Source of the DNA: Pseudomonas monteilii
Lineage (GTDB): Bacteria; Pseudomonadota; Gammaproteobacteria; Pseudomonadales; Pseudomonadaceae
Assembly (NCBI GenBank): GCA_001534745.1
Contig: CP013997.1
Location: 4,650,001 to 4,714,000, forward strand
DNA: 64,000 nucleotides
Reading direction: 5' to 3'
Shown here: positions 29,294 through 42,103 of the stretch, one piece after another
Layout: each line of letters begins with the position of its first letter
How positions within the stretch are numbered: the stretch's first letter is position 1
Position numbers and translations under genes: made by a program
Notes under the pieces: model-generated
Database searches by the model: none
What the model saw: only the letters and a program-made list of their open reading frames with translations
Told to the model about the DNA's origin: nothing

Positions 29294-31344
29294 GTGCACA
29301 CGATTTTCTGGTCGAACTGGGCACCGAAGAGCTGCCTCCCAAGGCGCTGTCCAGCCTGGGCGATGCCTTCCTGGCCGGTATCGAAAAAGGTCTGCAGGCC
29401 GCCGGCCTGAACTACACCGCCAAGCAGGTCTATGCCGCGCCGCGCCGTCTGGCCGTGCTGATCAGCCAGCTCGACGTGCAGCAGCCCGACCGCAGCATCA
29501 CCGTCGATGGCCCGCCCCTGCAGGCCGCCTTCGATGCCGAGGGCAATCCGACCCAGGCCGCCCTGGGCTTTGCCAAGAAGTGCGGTGTCGAGCTGTCCGA
29601 GATCGACAAGAGCGGTCCGAAGCTGCGTTTCTCCCAGCACATTCCCGGCAAGCCGAGCACCAGCCTGCTGCCGACCATCGTCGAGGATTCGCTCAACGAC
29701 CTGCCGATTCCCAAGCGCATGCGCTGGGGCGCCGGTCGCGAAGAGTTCGTGCGGCCGACCCAATGGCTGGTCATGCTGCTGGGCGACCAGGTGGTCGACT
29801 GCACCCTGCTGGGCCAGACCGCAGGGCGTGAATCCCGTGGCCACCGCTTCCATCACCCGGACGACGTCACCATCGCCTCGCCGGCCAGCTACCTCGAGAC
29901 CCTGCGCCAGGCCTACGTGCTGGCAGACTTCGCCGAGCGTCGCGAACTGATCGCCAAGCGCACCGCCGAACTGGCGTTGCAGCAGGAAGGTACCGCGATC
30001 GTGCCGCCTGCCTTGCTGGACGAGGTCACCGCGCTGGTGGAATGGCCGGTGCCACTGGTGTGCTCGTTCGAGGAACGTTTCCTCGACGTGCCCCAGGAAG
30101 CCCTGATCACCACCATGCAGGACAACCAGAAGTATTTCTGCCTGCTCGACAGCGAAGGCAAGCTGCTGCCGCGCTTCATCACCGTGGCCAACGTCGAAAG
30201 CCGCGATCCACGGCAGATCGTCGAAGGCAACGAGAAGGTCGTGCGTCCGCGCCTGACCGACGCCGAGTTCTTCTTCAACCAGGACAAGAAGCAGCCGTTG
30301 GAAACCTTCAACGAGCGCTTGAAGAACGTGGTCTTCCAGGCCCAGCTGGGCAGCGTGTACGACAAGGCCGAGCGGGTATCGCGCCTGGCAGCCTTCATCG
30401 CGCCGCACCTGGGCGGCGATGCCCAGCGTGCCGCCCGTGCCGGCCTGCTGTCCAAGTGCGACCTGGCCACCGAGATGGTTGGCGAGTTCCCGGAGATGCA
30501 AGGCGTTGCCGGCTACTACTACGCGATCAACGACGGTGAGCCGGAAGACGTCGCGCTGGCCCTGAACGAGCAGTACATGCCACGCGGTGCCGGCGCCGAG
30601 CTGCCCCAGACCCTCACCGGTGCGGCGGTGGCCATCGCCGACAAGCTCGATACCCTGGTGGGCATCTTCGGTATCGGCATGCTGCCCACCGGCAGCAAGG
30701 ACCCCTATGCCCTGCGTCGTGCCGCCCTGGGCGTGCTGCGCATCCTGATCGACAAGCAGCTGGACCTGGACCTGACCGATGCCGTGAGCTTCGCCGTCGC
30801 CCAGTACGGCAGCAAGGTCAAGGAGGCCGGCCTGACCGAGCAGGTGCTGGAGTTCATCTTCGACCGTCTGCGTGCACGCTACGAAGACGAGGGCGTCGAC
30901 GTGGCCACCTACCTGTCGGTACGGGCGCTCAAGCCGGGCTCGGCCCTGGACTTCGACCAGCGTATCCAGGCGGTGCAAGCCTTCCGCCAGTTGCCTGAAG
31001 CCGACGCCCTGGCTGCCGTGAACAAGCGTGTCTCGAACCTGCTGGGCAAGGCCGAGGGCGCCATCGCCGCCCAGGTCGAGCCGAAGTACTTCGACAACGC
31101 CAACGAGTTCTCGCTGTACTCGGCCATCCAGCAGGCCGACCAGGCCGTGCAGCCGATGGCCGCCGCGCGCCAGTACAAGGAATCGCTGGCACGCCTGGCG
31201 GCCTTGCGCGAGCCGGTGGACGCGTTCTTCGAGGCGGTGATGGTCAATGCCGAAGACCCCAACGTACGTGCCAACCGTTACGCCCTGCTCAGCCGCCTGC
31301 GCGGTCTGTTCCTGGGCGTGGCCGACATCTCGTTGCTGGGGTAA
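29290..31344 (+). CDS. glyS: glycyl-tRNA synthetase beta subunit
   Basis: This 684-residue subunit binds tRNA-Gly and completes the alpha2-beta2 enzyme. The N-terminus [15 protein letters not shown], the middle [15 protein letters not shown] and [13 protein letters not shown], and the C-terminal DALR-type anticodon-binding part (about residues 575-675) are recognisable. It overlaps glyQ by four bases and is followed 3 bases later by gmhB. Confidence 0.98.
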   Translation: MSAHDFLVELGTEELPPKALSSLGDAFLAGIEKGLQAAGLNYTAKQVYAAPRRLAVLISQLDVQQPDRSITVDGPPLQAAFDAEGNPTQAALGFAKKCGVELSEIDKSGPKLRFSQHIPGKPSTSLLPTIVEDSLNDLPIPKRMRWGAGREEFVRPTQWLVMLLGDQVVDCTLLGQTAGRESRGHRFHHPDDVTIASPASYLETLRQAYVLADFAERRELIAKRTAELALQQEGTAIVPPALLDEVTALVEWPVPLVCSFEERFLDVPQEALITTMQDNQKYFCLLDSEGKLLPRFITVANVESRDPRQIVEGNEKVVRPRLTDAEFFFNQDKKQPLETFNERLKNVVFQAQLGSVYDKAERVSRLAAFIAPHLGGDAQRAARAGLLSKCDLATEMVGEFPEMQGVAGYYYAINDGEPEDVALALNEQYMPRGAGAELPQTLTGAAVAIADKLDTLVGIFGIGMLPTGSKDPYALRRAALGVLRILIDKQLDLDLTDAVSFAVAQYGSKVKEAGLTEQVLEFIFDRLRARYEDEGVDVATYLSVRALKPGSALDFDQRIQAVQAFRQLPEADALAAVNKRVSNLLGKAEGAIAAQVEPKYFDNANEFSLYSAIQQADQAVQPMAAARQYKESLARLAALREPVDAFFEAVMVNAEDPNVRANRYALLSRLRGLFLGVADISLLG

Positions 31345-31347
31345 GCC

Positions 31348-31878
31348 GTGAAACTGCTGATACTCGACCGTGATGGCGTGATCAACCAGGACTCCGACGC
31401 CTACATCAAGTCGTTGGACGAGTGGATTCCCATTCCCGGATCGATCGAGGCCATCGCGCGGTTGAGTCAGGCGGGCTGGACGGTGGCCGTGGCCACCAAC
31501 CAGTCCGGGCTGGCACGGGGTTATTACCCGCTGTCCACCCTGGAGGCCATGCACGCACGCCTGCGTGCGCTGGTGGCCGACGCGGGGGGTGAAATCGGGT
31601 TGATCGTGCATTGCCCCCATGGCCCGGACGACGGATGCGCCTGCCGCAAGCCGAAACCGGGCATGCTGCACACCATCGCCACGCACTACCAGGCTGACCT
31701 GGCAGGCGTATGGTTCGTCGGCGACAGCTCGGGCGACCTGGACGCTGCCCTGGCCGTCGGTGCGCAGCCGGTGCTGGTCACCACAGGCAAAGGGTGCAAG
31801 ACCCTGGCCAAGGGCGTGCCGCAAGGCACGTTGATTTTCGACGATCTGGCAGCGGTTGCCGGAGCACTCATTCCGTAG
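31348..31878 (+). CDS. gmhB: D-glycero-beta-D-manno-heptose-1,7-bisphosphate 7-phosphatase
   Basis: This 176-residue HAD phosphatase acts in the synthesis of ADP-heptose for the inner core of lipopolysaccharide. The nucleophile and acid are Asp7 and Asp9 (ILDRDGVIN). CPHGPDDGCACRKPKPGM carries the zinc-binding cysteines and histidine typical of GmhB, and FVGDSSGDLDAA is motif IV. The start is GTG at 31348, 3 bases after the glyS stop. A terminator follows. Confidence 0.95.
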   Translation: MKLLILDRDGVINQDSDAYIKSLDEWIPIPGSIEAIARLSQAGWTVAVATNQSGLARGYYPLSTLEAMHARLRALVADAGGEIGLIVHCPHGPDDGCACRKPKPGMLHTIATHYQADLAGVWFVGDSSGDLDAALAVGAQPVLVTTGKGCKTLAKGVPQGTLIFDDLAAVAGALIP

Positions 31879-31899
31879 CACGCCCTTGGCGTGCTTTTC
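31878..31899 (+). terminator. Rho-independent terminator after gmhB
   Basis: A 7-base stem GCACGCC/GGCGTGC (31878-31884 and 31888-31894) with a 3-base loop is followed by TTTT. It starts at the last base of the gmhB stop codon. Confidence 0.8.
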
Positions 31900-31934
31900 T
31901 TGAGCGGGCGTGTCCCGCAACGGTATCTGTCACT

Positions 31935-32717
31935 ATGTCCATCGTGCGGGCGACCAGAATCCTTCTCTTTTACCTGCTGCTGGGGACCAGTTCCCTGCTG
32001 TGGTGCTCGCTGAGCTTCTTCATCGCGCCTTTCCTGCCGTTCCGTCAGCGTTACCGCTTCATCAACGTCTACTGGTGCCGCTTCGCAGTCCTGCTGGCCC
32101 GGGTGATCCTGGGCATCCGCTATAAAGTGACGGGAGAGGCGAACATTCCCCAGACGCCGTGCGTGATCCTGTCCAATCACCAGAGCACCTGGGAGACCTT
32201 CTTCCTGTCGGCCTACTTCCAGCCCTTGAGCCAGGTGCTCAAGCGCGAACTGCTGTACGTACCGTTCTTCGGATGGGCGATGGCCATGCTGCGTCCGATC
32301 GCGATCGACCGGAACAACCCCAAACAGGCCTTGCGTCAGGTCGCGAGCAAGGGCGATGAGCTGCTCAAGCAAGGCGTCTGGGTCTTGATCTTCCCGGAAG
32401 GGACGCGGGTACCCTATGGGCAGATCGGCAAGTTCTCGCGTGGTGGTACGGCACTGGCGGTGAACGCCGGCCTGCCGGTCCTGCCGATCGCGCACAACGC
32501 CGGGAAATTCTGGCCGCGTGAAGGGTGGGGCAAGCGCCCGGGTGTCATCGAAGTGGTCATCGGCGAACCCATGTACGCCACAGGGACCGGCCCGCGTGCC
32601 GTCGCCGAGCTGAACGATCGTGCAGCGGCCTGGAATCAGGCGACCCAGGAAGCGCTGGGCTCGATCGAGGCAGACGCCAGGCCCGTCGTGGCGGACAGCG
32701 CCAATCCCTTGGCCTGA
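31935..32717 (+). CDS. plsC: 1-acyl-sn-glycerol-3-phosphate acyltransferase
   Basis: This 260-residue membrane-bound enzyme makes phosphatidic acid from lysophosphatidic acid. It has two N-terminal membrane segments (residues 5-30 and about 45-60), the motif NHQSTWETFF, in which the usual HX4D is HX4E, and the phosphate-binding motif FPEGTRVPYGQIGKFSRGG. In P. aeruginosa the orthologue at this locus is called lptA. There it lies next to gyrB; here an inserted three-gene cassette separates them. Confidence 0.93.
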   Translation: MSIVRATRILLFYLLLGTSSLLWCSLSFFIAPFLPFRQRYRFINVYWCRFAVLLARVILGIRYKVTGEANIPQTPCVILSNHQSTWETFFLSAYFQPLSQVLKRELLYVPFFGWAMAMLRPIAIDRNNPKQALRQVASKGDELLKQGVWVLIFPEGTRVPYGQIGKFSRGGTALAVNAGLPVLPIAHNAGKFWPREGWGKRPGVIEVVIGEPMYATGTGPRAVAELNDRAAAWNQATQEALGSIEADARPVVADSANPLA

Positions 32718-32967
32718 CGCGCTGTGGATAAAATGTGCGCAACTTTTGGATAGCGGTTTAAAAATACACGCAAGATTCTGATTTTATTAGTAATTTTCGT
32801 GTATGACGTTTTCTTGAAAATCGTGCATAAGTTTTTTCGTCGGTCGCTGAAAAGCGCGTCACGTCAGCCACTTAGGTGACGCTGAAGAGACCGCGTTTGC
32901 CGTCATCGGTCGTCAGGATGAGCGTCCCTGCTCATCCTGCCTCACGCCTCCTACGCTTGTGGGTACT
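32718..32967. other. AT-rich intergenic region between plsC and the MHS transporter
   Basis: No credible gene is present. Bases 32745-32850 are strikingly AT-rich for this genome. They contain a 7-base inverted repeat (32764-32770 and 32798-32804), with an exact DnaA box (TGTGGATAA, 32723-32731) before it and a near match (CGTGCATAA, 32822-32830) after it. A 10-base hairpin (32914-32923 and 32930-32939) near the end may terminate the leftward transporter gene. Confidence 0.55.
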
Positions 32968-34587
32968 TCATACCTTGTCGATGTCCACGTCGCGTGTTTC
33001 CTTGAGACAGAACAACCCGACCACCAGGCTCACGCCGGTGATCAGCACCGGATACCAGAGCCCGTAGAAGATATCCCCGGTATACACCACCAGGGCGAAG
33101 GACACAGTGGGCAGGAAACCGCCGAACCAGCCGTTGCCGATGTGGTAGGGCAGGGACATGGAGGTGTAGCGGATGCGGGTGGGGAACAGCTCGACCATGA
33201 CCGCCGCCAGCGGACCGTAGGTCATCGTGGCGATCAGGATCATGGCGACGATCAATACCACCACCATGGTCTCGTTCACCTGGGCCGGATCTGCCTTGGC
33301 GGGGTAACCGGCTGCCTCGACCGCCTGGCGCATGGCCTGCTCGTCGAACCCGGTGATCGACCGGTCACCGATGCTGACCACCACTTCCGCCCCCTGGGTC
33401 GCCTGCGATGAGTAGGGCAGGCCCTGCTTGACCAGGAACGTCTTGACCTTGTCACAGGGGCTGTCGAAGCGCGCCTTGCCGATCGGGTCGAATTGGAAGG
33501 TACAGCCGCTCGGATCGGCGGTGACGACGATGGGCGCCTGCCGACTGGCCGCATCGATCTGCGGGTTGGCGTAGTGGCTCAAGCCTTTGAACAAGGGGAA
33601 GTAGAGCACCGTGGCCAACAGCAGGCCCAGCATCAGGATAGGTTTGCGACCGATCCGGTCCGATAACCAGCCGAAGAACACGAAGAATGGTGCAGCGATG
33701 ATCACGCTGATGATCAACAACGTCGTGGCCTGGGCTGCATCCACCTTCAACATCTGGGTCAGGAAGAACAGCACGTAGAACTGGGCGGTGTAGAAGGTCA
33801 CGGCCTGGCCCGCGTTGATGCTGAACAGCGCCGTCAGCACGACCTTGAGGTTGGGCCAGGAGGTGAAGGATTCACGGATGGGCGATGTGCTGAGCTTGCC
33901 CTCGGCCTTCATGCGCACGAACGCCGGCGACTCTTCCATGCTCATGCGAATCCAGGTGGAAATCCCCAGCAGCACGATCGACAGCAGGAAGGGCAGGCGC
34001 CAGCCCCAGGTCTCGAACGCATCGCCACTGATGTAGCGGCTGCCCAGCACCACGATCAACGAGAGCAGCAGGCCCAGGGTGGCGGTGGACTGGATGAAGC
34101 CGGTATGAAAGCCGCGCTTGCCAGGTGGTGCATGTTCCGCCACGTAGGTGGCCGCACCGCCGTATTCTCCGCCCAGGGCCAGCCCTTGCAGCATGCGCAA
34201 CAGCACCAGCAGGATCGGCGCGGCGATGCCGATGGTGGCATAGGTCGGCAGCAGGCCGACCGCGAAGGTGGACAACCCCATCAGCACGATGGTGACGAGG
34301 AAGGTGTACTTGCGTCCGATCATGTCGCCCAGCCGGCCGAACACCAAGGCGCCGAAGGGACGTACCAGAAAGCCCGCCGCGAAGGCCATCAACGCGAGAA
34401 TGAAGGCCGTGGTGTCATTCACGCCCGCGAAGAACTGCTTGCTGATCACCGCCGCCAGGGCGCCGTACAGGAAGAAGTCATACCACTCGAAGACCGTCCC
34501 CAGGGACGAGGCGAAGATCACCTTTCGCTCTTCTCGAGGGGATACGCTGGCAGCGGCGGCGCCGTGCCCTTGGATGTAGTTCGGCAT
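32968..34587 (-). CDS. MFS transporter, metabolite:H+ symporter (MHS) type
   Basis: This 539-residue inner membrane protein has the MFS marks GRLGDMIGRKYTFLVTIVLM after the second segment and a second copy, GWLSDRIGRKPILMLG, in the other half. FASSLGTVFEWYDFFLYG and GLALGGEYGGAATYVAEHAPPGKRGF are typical of the MHS subfamily, which imports organic acids and related solutes. About 90 residues between two late segments (ANPQIDAASRQAPIVV to KADPAQVNE) form a soluble loop with two cysteines. It sits next to a GMC oxidoreductase gene on the same strand, 94 bases away, so the two probably handle one substrate. The substrate is unknown. Confidence 0.9.
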   Translation of the reverse strand: MPNYIQGHGAAAASVSPREERKVIFASSLGTVFEWYDFFLYGALAAVISKQFFAGVNDTTAFILALMAFAAGFLVRPFGALVFGRLGDMIGRKYTFLVTIVLMGLSTFAVGLLPTYATIGIAAPILLVLLRMLQGLALGGEYGGAATYVAEHAPPGKRGFHTGFIQSTATLGLLLSLIVVLGSRYISGDAFETWGWRLPFLLSIVLLGISTWIRMSMEESPAFVRMKAEGKLSTSPIRESFTSWPNLKVVLTALFSINAGQAVTFYTAQFYVLFFLTQMLKVDAAQATTLLIISVIIAAPFFVFFGWLSDRIGRKPILMLGLLLATVLYFPLFKGLSHYANPQIDAASRQAPIVVTADPSGCTFQFDPIGKARFDSPCDKVKTFLVKQGLPYSSQATQGAEVVVSIGDRSITGFDEQAMRQAVEAAGYPAKADPAQVNETMVVVLIVAMILIATMTYGPLAAVMVELFPTRIRYTSMSLPYHIGNGWFGGFLPTVSFALVVYTGDIFYGLWYPVLITGVSLVVGLFCLKETRDVDIDKV

Positions 34588-34681
34588 GGTCGTTATCCTC
34601 GGCCCTTGAGGCCACAGTGATTATTCTTGTTGTTCCACTGCAGACAGCCACCGACGACTGGGCTGTCACCGATCGTGTCCG

Positions 34682-36328
34682 TCAGGACGTGGGTAGGTGT
34701 GCGGGGTCCTCCAGGCGATGCTCGATGGGTAGCGCCTTGATCAGGCGCGCGGCCTTCTCGGCGATCATGAGGGTAGGGGTGCAGGTGTTGCCCGACACGA
34801 TGGCCGGCATGATCGAGGCATCGGCGACACGCAGGCCCGGTACGCCGCGAACGCGCAGTTGGCTGTCGACCACATCCAAGGTGCCATGACCCATTCGGCA
34901 GGTACCGACCGGGTGAAAGATGGTGGTGCCGATCTGACGCGCCGCCTCATGGAGCGCTTCGGTGCTCTGCAACGCGGGGCCCGGCAGATATTCCTGGGGA
35001 TCGAAGGGCGCCAGGGCCGGCGCGGCGACGATCTGCCGGGTCAGGCGAATGGCATCGGCAGCGACCCGCAGGTCGTCTTCTTCGGCCAGGTAGTTGGGAT
35101 CGATCAGGGGTGCCTGGCTCATGTCCGCCGAGCGAATGTCGATCCGGCCACGACTGACCGGGCGCAGGTTGCAGACCGACGCCGTGAAGGCCGGAAAGCG
35201 GTGCAGCGGCTCGCCGAAGCGTTCCAGCGACAAGGGCTGTACGTGGTACTGGAGGTTGGGTGTAGCCTGCCCCGGATCCGAGCGGACGAAGGCGCCCAGC
35301 TGGCTAGGGGCCATGGCCATTGGGCCGCTACGGTCATACAAGTAGCGCAGGCCCATGCCCAGCTTGCCCCAGGGGCTGTTGGCCATCTGGTTGAGCGTGC
35401 GCGTGTTGCGCACCTGGTAGACCAGACGCAATTGCAGATGGTCTTGCAAGTTGCCGCCTACACCCGGCAGTTCATGCCGCACGCCGATGCCCAGGCCCTC
35501 GAGCAGGCCTTTGGGACCGATGCCCGAGCGTTGCAGGATACCGGGCGACCCGACGGCGCCGGCACACAGGATGATCTCGCGACGTGCCTCGAAGGTCTCC
35601 CAACGCCCATGGTGCATGGCCCTGACCGCCGTGGCCCGGGTCTGGTCGAGCAGGACCCGGTCGACCTGGACATTGGTGAGCACGGTCAGGTTGGGCCGCT
35701 GCTGGATGGGTTTGATGAAAGCTTTCGAGGCGTTCCAGCGCACGCCCTTGCGCTGATTGACCTGAAAGTAGCCGCTGCCCTGGTTGTCACCGGTATTGAA
35801 GTCATCCACCTTCGCGATGCCCACCTGTGCGGCAGCATCGCGGAAGGCTTCGAGGATCGGCCACTGGTAGCGCTGCGACTCCACGCGCCATTCACCCTGC
35901 GCCCCGTGATGGTCGTTGGCGCCGCCAAAGTGACGCTCGCACGCCATGAACAGGGGCAACACGTCCTTCCATGACCACCCGACATTGCCCTGTTCGGCCC
36001 AGCGATCGTAATCGGCTGCCTGTCCGCGCATGTAGATCATGCCGTTGATGGACGAGCAGCCCCCCATCACACGACCGCGCGGGTAGCCCAGGCTGCGTCC
36101 GCTCAACCCCGGCTGTGGCTCGGTCTTGAAGCACCAGTCCGTGCGTGGGTTGCCGATGCAGTACAGATAGCCGACGGGTACGTGAATCCAAGGGTAGTTG
36201 TCGCGGCCGCCCGCTTCGAGCAGCAGCACCCGGCAGGTCGGGTCGGCGGACAAACGGTTGGCCAGCAGGCAGCCGGCGGGGCCTGCGCCTACCACGATAT
36301 AGTCGAAGCGCGAATCGACTGGCGGCAT
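34682..36328 (-). CDS. GMC family FAD-dependent oxidoreductase (choline dehydrogenase-like)
   Basis: This 548-residue flavoprotein has the FAD dinucleotide loop at the N-terminus (YIVVGAGPAGCLLANRL), the GMC signature 1 (GRVMGGCSSINGMIYMRGQ), signature 2 (GAVGSPGILQRSGIG) and the C-terminal catalytic histidine motif (HPVGTCRMG, then the last-region SGNTCTPTLMIAEKAA). It would oxidise an alcohol. Choline is one option, but relatives act on many alcohols and no betB is nearby, so the substrate is open. It is divergent from a LysR-type gene and followed by an MHS transporter gene on the same strand. Confidence 0.93.
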   Translation of the reverse strand: MPPVDSRFDYIVVGAGPAGCLLANRLSADPTCRVLLLEAGGRDNYPWIHVPVGYLYCIGNPRTDWCFKTEPQPGLSGRSLGYPRGRVMGGCSSINGMIYMRGQAADYDRWAEQGNVGWSWKDVLPLFMACERHFGGANDHHGAQGEWRVESQRYQWPILEAFRDAAAQVGIAKVDDFNTGDNQGSGYFQVNQRKGVRWNASKAFIKPIQQRPNLTVLTNVQVDRVLLDQTRATAVRAMHHGRWETFEARREIILCAGAVGSPGILQRSGIGPKGLLEGLGIGVRHELPGVGGNLQDHLQLRLVYQVRNTRTLNQMANSPWGKLGMGLRYLYDRSGPMAMAPSQLGAFVRSDPGQATPNLQYHVQPLSLERFGEPLHRFPAFTASVCNLRPVSRGRIDIRSADMSQAPLIDPNYLAEEDDLRVAADAIRLTRQIVAAPALAPFDPQEYLPGPALQSTEALHEAARQIGTTIFHPVGTCRMGHGTLDVVDSQLRVRGVPGLRVADASIMPAIVSGNTCTPTLMIAEKAARLIKALPIEHRLEDPAHLPTS

Positions 36329-36384
36329 GGGAACGACCTCGTGATCGCATGTTGTTCTTGTCGCGCTTAAGGTTAGTGTCTAAT

Positions 36385-36435
36385 TTCGTTAACGAAGCGT
36401 TCGTTTTCGCTCAGCGGCTGTGCATTTTGGCACAG
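36385..36435. promoter_or_regulatory. two palindromes in the divergent promoter of the GMC and LysR genes
   Basis: A perfect 12-base palindrome TTCGTTAACGAA (36385-36396) and a hyphenated inverted repeat CTGTGC-N6-GCACAG (36418-36435) lie in the 139 bases between the two start codons. LysR-type regulators usually bind such dyads. Either could be the operator of the regulator at 36468. Confidence 0.5.
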
Positions 36436-36467
36436 TGTCGGCAGGCGACTCCTGGAGAGAGAAGGGC

Positions 36468-37355
36468 ATGTTCGACTGGAACGATCTACGGTTTTTCCTC
36501 GAACTGCAGCGCAGTGGTCGCCTGCTGACAGCGGCCAAGCGCCTGGGAACCACCCACAGCACGGTGGCCCGCCATATCGAGACCATCGAGGGCTGCCTCG
36601 GAACGGCCCTGTTCGTGCAGCATGCACAGGGCTATGAGCTGACGCCCGCCGGACAGGCCCTGCTCAAGCACGCCGAAGCCATGGAGAACGTCGCGCTGTT
36701 GGCCCAGGAGGAAATCACCCAGAGCATCACGCCCCTGGGCAAGATTCGCCTGGGCGTGACCGAGGGGATCGGTATCTTGTTCTTCACGCCGCAACTCAAT
36801 GCCCTGTTCTCACGCTACCCCGGGCTTGAGGTCGAACTGGTCGCCGTACCGCGCTTCGTCAGCATCCTCAACCGGGAAGCGGACATCAGCATTCATCTCG
36901 AGCGGCCCGATGCCGACGTGCTGATCACGCGCAAGCTGACCGATTATCGCCTGGCACTGTATGCCAGCCGGGCCTATCTGGCGGGTGCACCACCGATTCG
37001 CAGTCGTGACGATCTGGCTCAACACGCCTGGATCGGCTATGTGGACGACCTGCTGTTCAGCAAGGAGCTGTTGTTTCTCAACAGCTTCTGTCGCCATCCC
37101 AAGGTCATGTTTCGCAGCACCAGCGTCATTGCCCAGCAACAGGCCGCACGCGCGGGCTTGGGGATCGCCGTGCTGCCCAACTACATGGCCAGCCAGGACC
37201 TGGACCTGGTCAGGGTATTGCCGGGCGAAGCGCTGCAACGCAGCTACTGGATCAGTACCCGTCGGGAATTGCACAAGTCAGTGCGGTTGAGGGTGGTGTG
37301 GGATTATCTGTTGGCGTTGTGCGCGCAGAAGCAGGCGATGCTGCTGGCGGACTGA
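36468..37355 (+). CDS. LysR family transcriptional regulator
   Basis: This 295-residue protein has an N-terminal helix-turn-helix (LRFFLELQRSGRLLTAAKRLGTTHSTVARHIETIE, residues 6-41) and a C-terminal effector-binding domain. The start at 36468 follows a purine-rich ribosome site and gives the family length. Its divergence from the GMC oxidoreductase gene suggests it controls that gene and the transporter in response to their substrate. The effector is unknown. It is convergent with gyrB. Confidence 0.92.
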   Translation: MFDWNDLRFFLELQRSGRLLTAAKRLGTTHSTVARHIETIEGCLGTALFVQHAQGYELTPAGQALLKHAEAMENVALLAQEEITQSITPLGKIRLGVTEGIGILFFTPQLNALFSRYPGLEVELVAVPRFVSILNREADISIHLERPDADVLITRKLTDYRLALYASRAYLAGAPPIRSRDDLAQHAWIGYVDDLLFSKELLFLNSFCRHPKVMFRSTSVIAQQQAARAGLGIAVLPNYMASQDLDLVRVLPGEALQRSYWISTRRELHKSVRLRVVWDYLLALCAQKQAMLLAD

Positions 37356-37376
37356 GGGGAGGGGGGTGAAGCGGAA

Positions 37377-37408
37377 ACGCCCTCGAACCCGTTCAGGCTC
37401 GAGGGCGT
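37377..37408 (-). terminator. hairpin terminator after gyrB
   Basis: A 13-base stem (37377-37389 and 37396-37408) with one wobble pair and a 6-base loop lies 10 bases beyond the gyrB stop. On the minus strand it is followed by a short T run (TTT). It may also stop the convergent LysR transcript. Confidence 0.7.
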
Positions 37409-37417
37409 CTTCATGGA

Positions 37418-40946
<3,529 letters not shown>

Positions 40947-40960
40947 GAACGGCGCGAGGC

Positions 40961-42064
40961 TTAGAGACGCATCGGCATTACGACGTAGGAGGAATCGTCG
41001 TTGCCTGCTTCCTGAAGCAAGGCGCTGCTGTTGGAATCGGACAGGAGCAGACGCACCTGATCGGTGGTCATCACGCCCAGCACGTCCAGCAGGTAGCTCA
41101 CGTTGAAGCCGATCTCCAACGAGGCCCCTTCGTAATCGACGCTGATCTCTTCCTCGGCCTCTTCCTGCTCAGGGTTGTTGGCCTGGATCTTCAGTTGGCC
41201 GCTGGCCAGCTGCAGGCGGATACCCCGGTACTTCTCGTTGGACAGGATCGCCGTCCGGCTGAAGGCTTCTCGCAGCAGTTGGCGATCGCCCAGCACCAGC
41301 TTGTCACCGCCCTTGGGCAGGACACGCTCATAGTCCGGGAACTTGCCATCGACCAGCTTGGAGGTGAAGGTGAACTCGCCCGTGGTGGCGCGGATATGGT
41401 GCTGCCCCAACACGATGCTGACGGTGCCTTCCGGGTCGGTCAGCAGACGTGCCAGCTCGAGAATACCTTTGCGCGGCACGATGACCTGATGTCGCTCGGT
41501 CTGACCGACCGGCGCCTGCATGGCGCAAAGCGCCAGACGGTGCCCGTCGGTGGCCACGGCACGCAATGTGTCGGTGGAGACCTCGAGCAGCATCCCGTTG
41601 AGGTAATAGCGAACGTCCTGCTGGGCCATGGCAAAGCTGGTGCGCTCGATGAGGCGACGCAGGCGGCTCTGTTCCAGCGTGCAGGTCAGCGATCCCGGAC
41701 CTTCCTCGACCGTCGGGAAATCATTGGCCGGCAGGGTCGACAAGGTAAAGCGGCTGCGGCCTGCCTTGACCAGCAGTTTCTGCTCGTCGAGCCTGATGTC
41801 GATCAGCACGTCGCTGGGCAGGCTCTTGCAGATGTCCATGAGCTTGCGCGCAGGCACGGTGATCTCGCCGGGTTCGGCAGGCTCTTCGAGCTGGACGCGG
41901 CCGATCAGCTCGACTTCCAGGTCGGTACCGGTCAACGACAACTGCTGCCCCTGAACCACCAGCAGGACGTTGGACAGCACCGGCAAGGTCTGACGGCGCT
42001 CGACAACGCCTGCGACCAGTTGCAGGGGTTTCAACAGGGCTTCGCGTTGAATGGTGAAATGCAT
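40961..42064 (-). CDS. dnaN: DNA polymerase III sliding clamp (beta)
   Basis: This 367-residue protein forms the ring-shaped dimer that holds DNA polymerase III on the template. The three clamp domains are visible, beginning with [32 protein letters not shown] and ending with [10 protein letters not shown], the usual C-terminus that closes the ring. It lies 14 bases upstream of recF and 39 bases downstream of dnaA, on the same strand. Confidence 0.99.
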   Translation of the reverse strand: MHFTIQREALLKPLQLVAGVVERRQTLPVLSNVLLVVQGQQLSLTGTDLEVELIGRVQLEEPAEPGEITVPARKLMDICKSLPSDVLIDIRLDEQKLLVKAGRSRFTLSTLPANDFPTVEEGPGSLTCTLEQSRLRRLIERTSFAMAQQDVRYYLNGMLLEVSTDTLRAVATDGHRLALCAMQAPVGQTERHQVIVPRKGILELARLLTDPEGTVSIVLGQHHIRATTGEFTFTSKLVDGKFPDYERVLPKGGDKLVLGDRQLLREAFSRTAILSNEKYRGIRLQLASGQLKIQANNPEQEEAEEEISVDYEGASLEIGFNVSYLLDVLGVMTTDQVRLLLSDSNSSALLQEAGNDDSSYVVMPMRL

Positions 42065-42103
42065 GGTCTAGTCCTTGCCTTCAATAAGCGGCGGCGCCGA
42101 GGA

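Noticed and set aside
29203..31920. 905-codon open frame on the minus strand, opposite glyS and gmhB
   Set aside because: It is a shadow of glyS/gmhB caused by GC-rich third codon positions. The composition (many H, Q, G, V, R) fits no protein family, and the other strand encodes clear enzymes.
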